Part shown: positions 19,975 through 28,119 of the stretch, piece by piece
Layout of the letters: each line of letters opens with the position of its first letter
How positions within the stretch are numbered: position 1 is the first letter of the stretch
Source of the DNA: Bacillus changyiensis
GTDB lineage: Bacteria > Bacillota > Bacilli > Bacillales > Bacillaceae
Assembly (NCBI RefSeq): GCF_027706145.1
Contig: NZ_JAQFWW010000002.1
Coordinates: forward strand, 372,001 to 436,000
Length of the DNA: 64,000 bases
Direction of reading: 5' to 3'
Notes under the pieces: generated by a model
What the model was told of the DNA's origin: nothing
What the model saw: only the letters and a program-made list of their open reading frames with translations
The model's database searches: none
Position numbers and translations under genes: made by a program

Positions 19975-20529
19975 TTATTCATTCGGTTCAATCAAACCGT
20001 ATTTTCCGTCATTTCTCCGGTAAACGACATTGGTTAGATTGGTTTCGGCGTTCGTAAATACAAAGAAGTTGTGGCCTAGCATATTCATCTGTAAAATCGC
20101 TTCTTCATTGTCCATCGGTTTTAAATTAAACCGTTTTTGCCGGACAATCTGAGGTACCTCATCGGTCTCCTCATCAGCTATTGCAACGCCTGTTTCTTCC
20201 GTAAACAAATACTTAGGGAAGCCATTTTCACGAAATTTTCGGTTTACTTTTGTTTTGTGTTTGCGGATTTGACGTTCCAATCTGCTTGTTGCAAGATCGA
20301 CTGCATTGTACATATCTTCATGATGAACTTCTGCACGGAGAGAGAGGTCTGTCATTGGAATTGTCACTTCGACCTTTGATTCCTGATCATTATAGAACTT
20401 TAAGTTGACGTGAACATTCGCATCAACGTTATTTTCAAAATAACGTTCTAGCTTTCCAATTTTCTTCTCGACGTGTTCTCTTAACGCTGTTGTTACCTCA
20501 ATGTTTTCTCCTCTGACGTTGTACCTCAT
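19975..20529 (-). CDS. hpf: Long ribosome hibernation promoting factor
   Basis: 184 residues: N-terminal HPF/S30AE domain (about 1-105, YNVRGENIEVTTALREHVEKKIGKLERYF) joined by a charged linker to a C-terminal dimerisation domain (about 125-182, VRQKRFNLKPMDNEEAILQMNMLGHNFFVF). This long type dimerises 70S into inactive 100S ribosomes. ATG at 20529 or TTG at 20532, with GGAGGCG upstream. The leader has a sequence resembling a SigH promoter (AGGAGTTT, 12 nt, GCGAAAT on the minus strand near 20570-20597), consistent with hpf regulation in B. subtilis, but I saw no clean SigB site. Confidence 0.95.
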   Translation of the reverse strand: MRYNVRGENIEVTTALREHVEKKIGKLERYFENNVDANVHVNLKFYNDQESKVEVTIPMTDLSLRAEVHHEDMYNAVDLATSRLERQIRKHKTKVNRKFRENGFPKYLFTEETGVAIADEETDEVPQIVRQKRFNLKPMDNEEAILQMNMLGHNFFVFTNAETNLTNVVYRRNDGKYGLIEPNE

Positions 20530-20606
20530 CAAAAGAACGCCTCCTTTATATTAAGGATATGTTAATACATTTCGCCTTATCCCTACTAAACTCCTGCTTA
20601 GGACGC

Positions 20607-20635
20607 AAAAATCATGTGAAAAAAACATGATTTTT
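20607..20635. terminator. Strong terminator of the flaG-fliDST operon
   Basis: AAAAATCATGT (20607-20617) / ACATGATTTTT (20625-20635), a perfect 11-bp stem with 7-nt loop, located between the last gene of the fliDST unit and hpf. Confidence 0.85.
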
Positions 20636-20675
20636 GGCGAAATTTGTTTCATTCCAAGGTCACGACTGTTGAGTG

Positions 20676-21059
20676 TTAATGAATGACATACGGCTTCATA
20701 GATTGATGAACCCTCTCCATCCATTGTTGATACAGTGGTAAAAAGCGGTTTTGTAAATAATCTTGAAATTCGGAAGAAGGAAAAGAGCGATCAATCAAGC
20801 TGTCAAAATCACTGAAAACTCTGTCAAATAAACGGATAGAGGCTTGTATACTGTTCCCCTGCATTATCGCAAGAAGAACAGAATGTGATGAATCGAGATG
20901 AAAAAACGCATAGATGAGATCATTAAAAATTCGTTCACCTTCCGTTTTTGACAAATTCCGATCTGCCTCAATTAAATAGTAAAGCCCTTCCTCAATTGTA
21001 AAGAGAAGCTGATAATAGGTGGACAAGAGCATATAATCTTCAGTTTTTGTCAAAGACAT
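20676..21059 (-). CDS. Uncharacterised protein translated after fliT
   Basis: 127 residues. It starts (ATG 21059, or GTG 21062) directly at the fliT stop without a good RBS of its own, so it is probably translationally coupled and belongs to the flaG-fliD-fliS-fliT operon. The protein is predicted mostly helical, with no membrane segment or cysteine (LLSTYYQLLFTIEEGLYYL at residues 11-29; FQDYLQNRFLPLYQQWMERV near the C-terminus). I recall no gene between fliT and hpf in B. subtilis and do not recognise a family. Position suggests a flagellar-assembly or chaperone role; this is inference only. Confidence 0.75.
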   Translation of the reverse strand: MSLTKTEDYMLLSTYYQLLFTIEEGLYYLIEADRNLSKTEGERIFNDLIYAFFHLDSSHSVLLAIMQGNSIQASIRLFDRVFSDFDSLIDRSFPSSEFQDYLQNRFLPLYQQWMERVHQSMKPYVIH

Positions 21060-21062
21060 CAC

Positions 21063-21404
21063 CTATTTACGCTTGTCATAATATGTGCCGTCAATCGTCA
21101 CATTTTGGTATGGCGTTACGTACGTTTGATGCAAAGCACGCTTTTTCTTTACTTGAATCAGCTCTTTTTTGATATCCTCCTTCAGTCTTTTCAGTTCAGT
21201 CATGATCAATGGCTCCATTTTAACGACTTGCTCCAGCTGCAGCTTTTCTTCATGAGAAAGCGGCGGCTTGATCTCATCAATCAAGCCTTCACGTTTCTCA
21301 AGATAATCTTCAATCCTCTGGAGCAGCTCATCACTTTCAGGAATATCCTTTATTTCGGATAGTATGTTCTCGGTTTCACTTAATAACAGCTTTATTCTGT
21401 TCAT
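21063..21404 (-). CDS. fliT: Flagellar protein FliT
   Basis: 113 residues, helical and highly charged (LLQRIEDYLEKREGLIDEIKPPLSHEEK), matching FliT of Bacilli, a chaperone-like partner of the cap protein FliD. No membrane segment. Its start overlaps the fliS stop by one base, and the next ORF abuts its stop. Assignment relies on size, composition and position. Confidence 0.85.
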   Translation of the reverse strand: MNRIKLLLSETENILSEIKDIPESDELLQRIEDYLEKREGLIDEIKPPLSHEEKLQLEQVVKMEPLIMTELKRLKEDIKKELIQVKKKRALHQTYVTPYQNVTIDGTYYDKRK

Positions 21405-21805
21405 TATGCTTGCCCGCCTGATCCGAAGCGCCCTTGTCGTTCAATTTGAAGGGCCTGTTTCCAGGCATCGCGTAAGTCTTTTACATAACCTTCGACTTCC
21501 GTCAAAATGTCTTTATCATTTTTAATATTCGCTTCAATTAAACGACGATGTATATAGTCATACATTGCACCCATTGATCCAGCCATTTCAACCTTTTTGT
21601 TTAAGGTCAAATTTAACTCTTGGATAATGTTTTGTGCTTTAATCAAATTTGTATTTTTTTTCTCGATATCCTTTTGTTCAATCGCCTGTTTCGCCAATTT
21701 CATAAATTTAAGACAACCGTCATATAACATGAGCGTCAATTCACCAGGACTTGCCATGGTAATTGAATTTTGCTGATAAGCTACATATGGATTGTTTAAA
21801 GCCAT
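21404..21805 (-). CDS. fliS: Flagellin export chaperone FliS
   Basis: 133 residues. Conserved FliS N-terminus (NPYVAYQQNSITMASPGELTLMLYDG) and helical bundle (LIKAQNIIQELNLTLN, YDYIHRRLIEAN). FliS binds the C-terminal D0 helix of unassembled flagellin; in B. subtilis it also supports FliW-CsrA control. All seven flagellins here keep the same C-terminal end QQPQSVLQLLR, so one FliS can serve them all. GGAGG RBS. Confidence 0.95.
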   Translation of the reverse strand: MALNNPYVAYQQNSITMASPGELTLMLYDGCLKFMKLAKQAIEQKDIEKKNTNLIKAQNIIQELNLTLNKKVEMAGSMGAMYDYIHRRLIEANIKNDKDILTEVEGYVKDLRDAWKQALQIERQGRFGSGGQA

Positions 21806-21826
21806 TGTTAATCCTCCAGGTTACGA

Positions 21827-23305
21827 TTATTGTCCAAGCAATTGTGACAGATAAGCCGATCGCTCATTCATCTTTTGAATCGCTTTTTCCATCGCCGTAA
21901 ATTTCGCATAATAGCGATTTTCAATCTTTGTCAAACGATTTTGTAAAGATGACATATCAGATTCAACATTTCTTATATTTTTTCCGATTGAAGATTGAGT
22001 ATTTGGCATGAGTGTGTTTCCAGCTTTATCTTCAATCAGTTTCTTTGTATCTGTTAATGAAGACTGAAGACGCCACAAAATCCCTTTTTCATCATAGTTC
22101 GAAGTACTTGTGCCTGCTGTAAAGAGGCTAGCCACCTTTTCGGGATCTTCTTGAATTTTCGCTTTCAGTTTTTCTTCATCTATCTCTAAATGACCACGTT
22201 GATTATACAATTTTGAAGTGTTAATTCCAAACTGTGTCAGCTGAAGAGATTCTCCATTTACAGAGACATTCGAGTAAAAGTCCGTCCGCATTTTGTTCGT
22301 ACCACTGCTTAAGATCGAGTCATTTCTTAGCAGTCCACTTTTTGCTTTTTCTTCCCAAAGTTCGATCTCTTTATCTTTCATTGATTCTTTTTGTTCGGCT
22401 GTCAGCGGTCGAAAATCTCTGTATTTTTTCTCATGCAATTTACCGGTTACAGTATCAACAAGATCATTATACTTTGTTACAAACTCTTTAATTTTATTAT
22501 ATACCCCATCAACATCTGTAGAAACATCAATTGATACAGCAGTTGAAGTTGTATTTTTCAGTGAATATGTGACATTATTGACCGTGAAATTGTTGGATGT
22601 TTTCTCCATTTGTAAACCGTTAATGACAACTTCTGCGTTTTGCCCCGTTTGACTGGCGACCATCTTGTTATCAGCATCTAGCGCAAATCCGAGCTGACTT
22701 GTCATAAAAGTAGCTGTTGCAGCATCACCTGCTTGAATACTGCCGCCTGCTCCTGTCGTTTTCGAAGTGAAGGCGATTGTTTCGACGTATTCCGTTCCAT
22801 TAAATATTTTATCTTTAATGGCGGTTACACCTAAACCTGATGTATTGATTTTAGAAACGATGTTATCCAATGTATCTGTACTGGCAACAGTAATATTTAC
22901 TGCTTTAGCGGTAGATTCTCCAGGAGCAGTCACATTGAAGGTTAATGTTTGATCACTGCCTGTGTAACCTGAAATATCAGCTGACTTATAAGTTGCCGCA
23001 GTTGCTAATCGATTAATCTTGATCGTGCTTGAAGCGGAGCTTGTTGTGGCTGTTGCTGTTACTGCTGACTCATCAGAGCTTGTCACTTTTTTTGCACCAT
23101 ATGTGCTCGGACGGAGCATCGAGTATATTGAATCCTGAAGTTCTTTCACTTTCTTATTCACATCACGATAGCTGTCACGCTGCCATTCTAACATTTGTTT
23201 CTTTTGTGCCAATTTATCAAGTGGGACACGTTCCGTTTGCATTAATTTGCTGACGATATCATCGATATCCATTCCTGTAGCTAACCCTGAAATCCTCATG
23301 ACCAT
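21827..23305 (-). CDS. fliD: Flagellar filament cap protein FliD (HAP2)
   Basis: 492 residues. FliD caps the filament and inserts flagellin subunits. N-terminal FliD_N ([22 protein letters not shown]) and C-terminal FliD_C (about 230-480, [14 protein letters not shown]..., ending ...LSQLLGQ) with flanking coiled helices. ATG at 23305 has an AGGAG RBS 11 nt upstream and gives the family N-terminus; the in-frame upstream extension of 13 residues is rejected. fliS follows after 21 nt. Confidence 0.96.
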   Translation of the reverse strand: MVMRISGLATGMDIDDIVSKLMQTERVPLDKLAQKKQMLEWQRDSYRDVNKKVKELQDSIYSMLRPSTYGAKKVTSSDESAVTATATTSSASSTIKINRLATAATYKSADISGYTGSDQTLTFNVTAPGESTAKAVNITVASTDTLDNIVSKINTSGLGVTAIKDKIFNGTEYVETIAFTSKTTGAGGSIQAGDAATATFMTSQLGFALDADNKMVASQTGQNAEVVINGLQMEKTSNNFTVNNVTYSLKNTTSTAVSIDVSTDVDGVYNKIKEFVTKYNDLVDTVTGKLHEKKYRDFRPLTAEQKESMKDKEIELWEEKAKSGLLRNDSILSSGTNKMRTDFYSNVSVNGESLQLTQFGINTSKLYNQRGHLEIDEEKLKAKIQEDPEKVASLFTAGTSTSNYDEKGILWRLQSSLTDTKKLIEDKAGNTLMPNTQSSIGKNIRNVESDMSSLQNRLTKIENRYYAKFTAMEKAIQKMNERSAYLSQLLGQ

Positions 23306-23324
23306 TTTATCAATCACTCCTGTT

Positions 23325-23666
23325 CTATGTTGATTTATCGACAATTAACCCCATAAACTCTGCCATAGCCGCATAAAAATCAAGCCAATGTTTAGGAGGA
23401 ATCTCTCGAACGACTTCTTCTGTTTGATTGTCGACAACTTTCACATAATATTCACCAAGTTTTTCATGAAGTTCAAACTTAAGGTGAACTTGTGAAGGTT
23501 CCATTAGTTTATTTGCCCCTTGCACAGTCTTTTCAAGCTGCTCATATGAGACTTTATTTGAAGCAGGCTGCTGTACCTGTTTCGTTTCATCTCGCTGCTG
23601 ATTCATGATTTGTGTCTTATAAGCATCAATAATAGGTTGAAAAGATGTCAGTCTTCCGATCGACAA
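23325..23666 (-). CDS. flaG: FlaG family protein (YvyC)
   Basis: 113 residues. Unstructured N-terminal half followed by the FlaG domain (about 55-110, [33 protein letters not shown] split at the conserved REIPP motif). FlaG proteins influence filament length in some bacteria. TTG start with GGAGATGG upstream. It lies first in the SigD-dependent flaG-fliD-fliS-fliT unit and downstream of the flagellin array. Confidence 0.9.
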   Translation of the reverse strand: MSIGRLTSFQPIIDAYKTQIMNQQRDETKQVQQPASNKVSYEQLEKTVQGANKLMEPSQVHLKFELHEKLGEYYVKVVDNQTEEVVREIPPKHWLDFYAAMAEFMGLIVDKST

Positions 23667-23699
23667 TTTTTACCATCTCCTATCCTATATCTAAAATTT

Positions 23700-23726
23700 A
23701 TATCGGCAAAACGCCAAGTATATTGA
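23700..23726 (-). promoter_or_regulatory. SigD promoter of flaG-fliDST
   Basis: Minus strand: TCAA (23723-23726), 15 nt, GCCGATAT (23700-23707). The -10 is a perfect SigD consensus, the -35 differs from TAAA by one base. Confidence 0.85.
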
Positions 23727-23790
23727 ATATTTTTTAAAAACTTGTTTTGATCAGAAAACAGATCTTTAGTATAAATTGTAGCGAAACATA

Positions 23791-23824
23791 AAAAAAGACC
23801 TTGGCAAAACGCCAAAGTCTTTAT
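23791..23824 (-). terminator. Terminator of flagellin copy 1
   Basis: Hairpin AAAGACTTTGGC...GCCAAGGTCTTT with T-run on the minus strand, just after the stop codon. The same hairpin type follows copies 2, 3, 4, 5 and 6. Confidence 0.9.
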
Positions 23825-23832
23825 AAAGCCTA

Positions 23833-24681
23833 TTAACGTAACAATTGAAGAACGCTTTGTGGCTGTTGGTTTGCTTGTGCAAGCATTGCTTGAGACGCTT
23901 GAGAAAGAATGTTGTTCTTTGTGAACTCACTCATTTCTTTCGCCATGTCAACGTCACGGATACGAGACTCTGCTGCTGTTAAGTTCTCAGATGCTGCACC
24001 AAGGTTGTTGATTGTGTGTTCAAGACGGTTTTGTACCGCACCGAGGTTTGCACGTTGAGTAGAAACTTGACCAATCGCTGCATCAATACCTGCAAGTTGA
24101 GCATCAAAATTATTAGTAGTAAAATCAGTTACGTTAAGTGCACTAACTTTTACCGCTGCACTTCCTAAAACTGTTGATGCCATACTTCCAACATTCACTG
24201 TTAATTGTTGTCCAGCATTTGCACCAATTTGGAAGATAAGATCTCCTGTTCCAGATGCAAAGCTACCATCTAACAATTTTTTACCGTTGAATTCAGTACG
24301 GCTTGAAATACCATCAATTTCACTTACTAATGCATCCATTTCTGCATCGATCGCAGTTAGATCTTCAGCTTGTTGTGTACCTGTGTTTCCCGCTTGAACC
24401 ATAAGTTCACGCATACGTTGAAGGATCGCATGTGTTTCAGTTAGTGCACCTTCAGCTGTTTGGATTAAAGAGATACCATCTTGAGAGTTTTTAGAAGCCA
24501 TTTCTAGACCTCTGATTTGCCCTCTCATTTTTTCAGAGATTGCTAGACCTGCTGCATCATCTCCAGCACGGTTGATGCGTAATCCTGAAGATAATTTCTC
24601 CATGTTCTTTTGGCTGGCGCTGTTGTTTGAAGACAAACGGTTTAGCGTGTTAAGCGCCGCAATGTTGTGGTTGATTCTCAT
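23833..24681 (-). CDS. hag: Flagellin, array copy 1 (subtype B)
   Basis: 282 residues. Flagellin N-terminal D0/D1 (1-140, MRINHNIAALNTLNRLSSN), short variable region (about 138-205, with DGSFASGTGDLIFQIGANAGQQLTVNV) and C-terminal D1/D0 (SQASQAMLAQANQQPQSVLQLLR). No D2/D3 insertion; shorter than the 304-residue B. subtilis Hag. Carries MVQAGN instead of TVQAGN after the QRMREL motif, shared only with copy 7. The longer open frame upstream of 24681 reads through the promoter and leader and is not protein. Own SigD promoter, CsrA hairpin and terminator. Copy closest to flaG. Confidence 0.97.
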   Translation of the reverse strand: MRINHNIAALNTLNRLSSNNSASQKNMEKLSSGLRINRAGDDAAGLAISEKMRGQIRGLEMASKNSQDGISLIQTAEGALTETHAILQRMRELMVQAGNTGTQQAEDLTAIDAEMDALVSEIDGISSRTEFNGKKLLDGSFASGTGDLIFQIGANAGQQLTVNVGSMASTVLGSAAVKVSALNVTDFTTNNFDAQLAGIDAAIGQVSTQRANLGAVQNRLEHTINNLGAASENLTAAESRIRDVDMAKEMSEFTKNNILSQASQAMLAQANQQPQSVLQLLR

Positions 24682-24709
24682 TATGTAATTCCTCCTTGAG
24701 TGTTTGTTT

Positions 24710-24723
24710 GCACGTCCATGTGC
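24710..24723 (-). promoter_or_regulatory. CsrA site BS1 hairpin, copy 1 leader
   Basis: RNA GCAC-AUGGAC-GUGC: a 4-bp stem presenting GGA in the loop, 13 nt before the Shine-Dalgarno AAGGAGG (24691-24697), which would be BS2. This is the layout of the CsrA-repressed hag leader of B. subtilis. Confidence 0.82.
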
Positions 24724-24760
24724 ATGATCTGTAACAGCCAGATGGACTGTTACATCTGTT

Positions 24761-24787
24761 ATATCGGAATTGAACAGGAAATGTTTA
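24761..24787 (-). promoter_or_regulatory. SigD promoter of flagellin copy 1
   Basis: TAAA (24784-24787), 16 nt, CCGATAT (24761-24767), minus strand. Downstream the leader can also form a UGUAACAG/CUGUUACA hairpin before the CsrA site. Confidence 0.92.
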
Positions 24788-24881
24788 GCTAAAAAAATAA
24801 AAAACGCTATTTTTTTTCTAACATTTAGCTGACTTCCCAACAAAACGTTTTTACAACCTTGTTTTGAAAGTCAAGAACGGC

Positions 24882-24916
24882 AAAAAAAAGACCTTGGCAG
24901 AGTGCCAAGATCTTTT
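24882..24916 (-). terminator. Terminator of flagellin copy 2
   Basis: Minus strand AAGATCTTGGCA...TGCCAAGGTCTTTTTTTT hairpin with long T-run; lies in the perfect repeat. Confidence 0.92.
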
Positions 24917-24926
24917 CCAGTATTGA

Positions 24927-25772
24927 TTAACGCAATAATTGTAGAACGCTTTGCGGTTGTTGGTTTGCTTGCGCAAGCATTGCTTGAGACGCTTGAGAAA
25001 GAATGTTGTTCTTTGTAAACTGGCTCATTTCCTTCGCCATATCTACGTCACGGATACGAGACTCTGCTGCTGTTAAGTTCTCAGATGCTGCGCCAAGGTT
25101 GTTGATTGTATGTTCGAGACGGTTTTGTACCGCACCAAGTTGAGCACGTTGCGTAGAAACTTGGGTAATCGCTTCATCAATACCTGTAAGTTGGTTATCA
25201 AAAGAAGTCCCAGCAAAGTTTGTTACGTCAAGTGCACTAACAGTTACAGTCGTACCTAAATCTGCTGCTGCCATACTGTTAACATTCACTGTCAATTGTT
25301 GTCCAGCATTTGCACCAATTTGGAAGATAAGATCTCCTGTTCCAGATGCAAAGCTACCATCTAACAATTTTTTACCGTTGAACTCAGTACGGCTTGAAAT
25401 GCCATTTACTTCACCGATCAGTGCATCCATCTCTGCTTTAATCGCAGTCAAATCTTCAGTTTGCTGTGTACCTGTGTTTCCTGCTTGAACAGTTAGTTCA
25501 CGCATACGTTGAAGGATTGCATGTGTTTCAGTTAATGCACCTTCTGCTGTTTGGATTAAAGAGATACCATCTTGAGAGTTTTTAGATGCCATTTCTAGAC
25601 CTCTAATTTGTCCTCTCATTTTTTCTGAGATTGCTAGACCTGCTGCATCGTCTCCAGCACGGTTGATGCGTAATCCTGAAGATAATTTCTCCATGTTCTT
25701 TTGGCTAGCTGCACTGTTTGAAGACAAACGGTTCAGCGTATTAAGCGCTGCGATATTATGATTGATTCTCAT
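24927..25772 (-). CDS. hag: Flagellin, array copy 2 (subtype B)
   Basis: 281 residues. Same architecture as copy 1, and the variable region is of the same subtype (DGSFASGTGDLIFQIGANAGQQL), but with TVQAGN and, in the C-terminal D1 helix, MSQFTKNN where copies 1, 3, 5, 6 and 7 have MSEFTKNN. It shares MSQFTKNN and the identical final 147 bases with copy 4, evidence of sequence exchange. Own SigD promoter, CsrA hairpin and terminator. Confidence 0.97.
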   Translation of the reverse strand: MRINHNIAALNTLNRLSSNSAASQKNMEKLSSGLRINRAGDDAAGLAISEKMRGQIRGLEMASKNSQDGISLIQTAEGALTETHAILQRMRELTVQAGNTGTQQTEDLTAIKAEMDALIGEVNGISSRTEFNGKKLLDGSFASGTGDLIFQIGANAGQQLTVNVNSMAAADLGTTVTVSALDVTNFAGTSFDNQLTGIDEAITQVSTQRAQLGAVQNRLEHTINNLGAASENLTAAESRIRDVDMAKEMSQFTKNNILSQASQAMLAQANQQPQSVLQLLR

Positions 25773-25802
25773 GTTAAATTCCTCCTTGAAATGTGTTTAT
25801 TT

Positions 25803-25816
25803 GCACATCCATGTGC
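25803..25816 (-). promoter_or_regulatory. CsrA site BS1 hairpin, copy 2 leader
   Basis: RNA GCAC-AUGGAU-GUGC with GGA in the loop, upstream of AAGGAGG. Leader and promoter occupy 25773-25892; the rest of the gap to 26044 is AT-rich without a gene. Confidence 0.82.
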
Positions 25817-25865
25817 ATGTTTTGAAGCATTCCAGTTGGCCGCCTTCCTGCCCGTTACATTCTTT

Positions 25866-25892
25866 ATATCGGAGTGAACATAAACTTTTTTA
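25866..25892 (-). promoter_or_regulatory. SigD promoter of flagellin copy 2
   Basis: TAAA (25889-25892), 16 nt, CCGATAT (25866-25872), minus strand. Confidence 0.92.
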
Positions 25893-26044
25893 TGATAAAA
25901 ACCTTCCTACCTTGGAAAGAAGTACACATAAAAAAACACATTGGCATTGCAGGTAATTAAAAGAGAGGTGAAGTTATACTTACATTTTAATTAATAGACT
26001 CATCCAGACTTTAAACTTTGTCGGCAAATAAGTTAAACTGACAT

Positions 26045-26080
26045 AAAAAAGACCTTGGCAACATACCAAGATCTCTTTTC
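26045..26080 (-). terminator. Terminator of flagellin copy 3
   Basis: Minus strand AGATCTTGGTA...TGCCAAGGTCTTTTTT hairpin just after the stop codon. Confidence 0.9.
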
Positions 26081-26089
26081 TTAAATTGA

Positions 26090-26923
26090 CTAACGTAACA
26101 ATTGCAGAACGCTTTGCGGTTGTTGGTTTGCTTGCGCAAGCATTGCTTGAGATGCTTGAGAAAGAATGTTGTTCTTTGTGAACTCACTCATTTCTTTCGC
26201 CATGTCAACGTCACGGATACGAGACTCTGCTGCTGTCAAGTTCTCAGATGCTGCACCAAGGTTATTAATTGTATGCTCGAGACGGTTTTGTACCGCACCT
26301 AGGTTTGCACGTTGCGTAGATACATTTGTGATTGCAGTATCAATAGCGGCAATGTAAGTGTTAAAGTTTGGTGGAGTCGTTAACAAAGAAGTAACATCGA
26401 TAGTTGTAGCATCAACTCCAAGAGCAGTAGCACCCATATTACCAATTGTGACATTCAGTTGTTGGGTCGCGTTTGCACCGATTTGGAATGTGAAACTAGG
26501 AACAGTACCATTCAACAATTTTTTACCATTGAATTCAGTACGTGTTGAAATCCCATCAATCTCCTGAATTAATGCATCCATTTCTGCATCGATCGCAGTT
26601 AGATCTTCAGTTTGTTGTGTTCCAACGTTACCGGCTTGAACAGTTAGTTCACGCATACGTTGAAGGATCGCATGTGTTTCAGTTAATGCACCTTCAGCTG
26701 TTTGGATTAAAGAGATACCATCTTGAGAGTTTTTAGAAGCCATTTCTAAACCTCTAATTTGCCCTCTCATTTTTTCAGAGATTGCTAGACCTGCTGCATC
26801 ATCTCCAGCACGGTTGATACGTAAACCTGAAGATAATTTCTCCATGTTCTTTTGGCTTGCACCGTTGTTTGCAGATAAACGGTTTAGCGTGTTAAGCGCC
26901 GCAATGTTGTGATTAATTCTCAT
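26090..26923 (-). CDS. hag: Flagellin, array copy 3 (subtype A)
   Basis: 277 residues. Conserved ends as in the other copies; variable region (about 138-200) of a different subtype: NGTVPSFTFQIGANATQQLNV, then IGNMGATALGVDATTIDV, shared in outline with copies 4 and 5. It has SANNGASQ in the first helix where others have SSN. Leader, promoter and first 8 coding bases are identical to copy 1 although the bodies differ. The upstream open-frame extension (to 27085) is the translated promoter region and is rejected. Confidence 0.97.
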   Translation of the reverse strand: MRINHNIAALNTLNRLSANNGASQKNMEKLSSGLRINRAGDDAAGLAISEKMRGQIRGLEMASKNSQDGISLIQTAEGALTETHAILQRMRELTVQAGNVGTQQTEDLTAIDAEMDALIQEIDGISTRTEFNGKKLLNGTVPSFTFQIGANATQQLNVTIGNMGATALGVDATTIDVTSLLTTPPNFNTYIAAIDTAITNVSTQRANLGAVQNRLEHTINNLGAASENLTAAESRIRDVDMAKEMSEFTKNNILSQASQAMLAQANQQPQSVLQLLR

Positions 26924-26951
26924 TATGTAATTCCTCCTTGAGTGTTTGTTT

Positions 26952-26965
26952 GCACGTCCATGTGC
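26952..26965 (-). promoter_or_regulatory. CsrA site BS1 hairpin, copy 3 leader
   Basis: RNA GCAC-AUGGAC-GUGC, identical to the copy 1 leader. Confidence 0.82.
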
Positions 26966-27002
26966 ATGATCTGTAACAGCCAGATGGACTGTTACATCTG
27001 TT

Positions 27003-27029
27003 ATATCGGAATTGAACAGGAAATGTTTA
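27003..27029 (-). promoter_or_regulatory. SigD promoter of flagellin copy 3
   Basis: TAAA, 16 nt, CCGATAT on the minus strand, identical to the copy 1 promoter. Confidence 0.92.
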
Positions 27030-27123
27030 GCTAAAAAAATAAAAAACGCTATTTTTTTTCTAACATTTAGCTGACTTCCCAACAAAACGTTTTTACAACC
27101 TTGTTTTGAAAGTCAAGAACGGC

Positions 27124-27158
27124 AAAAAAAAGACCTTGGCAGAGTGCCAAGATCTTTT
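27124..27158 (-). terminator. Terminator of flagellin copy 4
   Basis: Identical to the copy 2 terminator; part of the perfect repeat. Confidence 0.92.
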
Positions 27159-27168
27159 CCAGTATTGA

Positions 27169-28002
27169 TTAACGCAATAATTGTAGAACGCTTTGCGGTT
27201 GTTGGTTTGCTTGCGCAAGCATTGCTTGAGACGCTTGAGAAAGAATGTTGTTCTTTGTAAACTGGCTCATTTCCTTCGCCATATCTACGTCACGGATACG
27301 AGACTCTGCTGCTGTCAAGTTCTCAGATGCTGCACCAAGGTTATTAATTGTATGCTCGAGACGGTTTTGTACCGCACCAAGGTTTGCACGTTGCGTAGAT
27401 ACAGTTGTAATCGCAGTATCAATAGCGGCAACGTATGTGTTAAAGTTAGCTGGAGTTGCTGTCAAAGTTGTTACATCGATAGTTGCAGCATCAACTCCAA
27501 GAGCAGTAGCACCCATATTACCAATTGTGACATTCAGTTGTTGGGTCGCGTTTGCACCAATTTGGAAGGTGAAACTTGGAACAGAAGCATTCAACAACTT
27601 TTTACCATTGAATTCAGTACGCGTTGAAATTCCATCAATCTCTTGGATTAATGCATCCATTTCTGCATCAATTGCAGTCAGATCTTCAGCTTGTTGTGTT
27701 CCAACGTTTCCTGCTTGAACAGTTAGTTCACGCATACGTTGAAGGATCGCATGTGTTTCAGTCAATGCACCTTCAGCTGTTTGAATTAAAGAGATACCAT
27801 CTTGAGAGTTTTTAGAAGCCATTTCTAGACCTCTGATTTGTCCCCTCATTTTTTCAGAGATCGCTAGACCTGCTGCATCATCTCCAGCACGGTTAATGCG
27901 TAAACCCGAAGACAATTTCTCCATGCTCTTTTGGCTAGCAGCATTATTTGAAGACAAACGGTTCAACGTGTTAAGCGCTGCGATATTGTGGTTAATTCTC
28001 AT
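27169..28002 (-). CDS. hag: Flagellin, array copy 4 (subtype A)
   Basis: 277 residues. Variable region almost the same as copy 5 (NASVPSFTFQIGANATQQL, DAATIDVTTLTATPANF), while the C-terminal end (MSQFTKNN and the last 147 bases) equals copy 2: a mosaic. First helix reads SSNNAASQKSMEKL. Start ATG at 28002 with AAGGAGG; the open-frame extension to 28056 covers only leader RNA. Own SigD promoter, CsrA hairpin and terminator. Confidence 0.97.
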   Translation of the reverse strand: MRINHNIAALNTLNRLSSNNAASQKSMEKLSSGLRINRAGDDAAGLAISEKMRGQIRGLEMASKNSQDGISLIQTAEGALTETHAILQRMRELTVQAGNVGTQQAEDLTAIDAEMDALIQEIDGISTRTEFNGKKLLNASVPSFTFQIGANATQQLNVTIGNMGATALGVDAATIDVTTLTATPANFNTYVAAIDTAITTVSTQRANLGAVQNRLEHTINNLGAASENLTAAESRIRDVDMAKEMSQFTKNNILSQASQAMLAQANQQPQSVLQLLR

Positions 28003-28028
28003 TTTTATTTCCTCCTTGAAATGTGTTT

Positions 28029-28042
28029 GCACGTCCTTGTGC
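28029..28042 (-). promoter_or_regulatory. CsrA site BS1 hairpin, copy 4 leader
   Basis: RNA GCAC-AAGGAC-GUGC; loop keeps AGGA, the preferred CsrA motif. Beyond the promoter, 28120-28412 holds no gene. Confidence 0.8.
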
Positions 28043-28092
28043 TTATTTTGTAGCATTCAGGTCGGTCGCCCTTCCTGCCTGTTACATACTTT

Positions 28093-28119
28093 ATATCGGA
28101 AATTGATAGACTTCTTTTA
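28093..28119 (-). promoter_or_regulatory. SigD promoter of flagellin copy 4
   Basis: TAAA (28116-28119), 16 nt, CCGATAT (28093-28099), minus strand. Confidence 0.92.

Larger units (their letters stand above)
24674..25073. repeat. 400-bp perfect direct repeat, unit 1
   Basis: Identical base for base to 26916-27315 (offset 2242). It spans the first 8 coding bases of copy 1, its leader, CsrA hairpin and SigD promoter, the copy 2 terminator and the last 147 bases of copy 2. Identity stops on both sides inside coding sequence. Confidence 0.95.
26916..27315. repeat. 400-bp perfect direct repeat, unit 2
   Basis: Second copy of 24674-25073: start region and promoter of copy 3, terminator of copy 4 and the last 147 bases of copy 4. 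The first differences are at 26915 (a/g) and 27316 (c/t). Confidence 0.95.

Noticed and set aside
24682-24843. 54-residue N-terminal extension of flagellin copy 1 (and the same at 26924-27085, and shorter ones at copies 4, 5, 7)
   Set aside because: These codons lie in the SigD promoter and leader; all flagellins start MRINHNIAALN directly after AAGGAGG. The two long extensions are identical only because the promoter region is in the 400-bp repeat.
27245-27718. Long plus-strand frames antisense to the flagellin genes (up to 157 codons, repeated in several copies)
   Set aside because: They mirror the codon pattern of hag on the other strand, lack RBS and recur because the genes are repeated.
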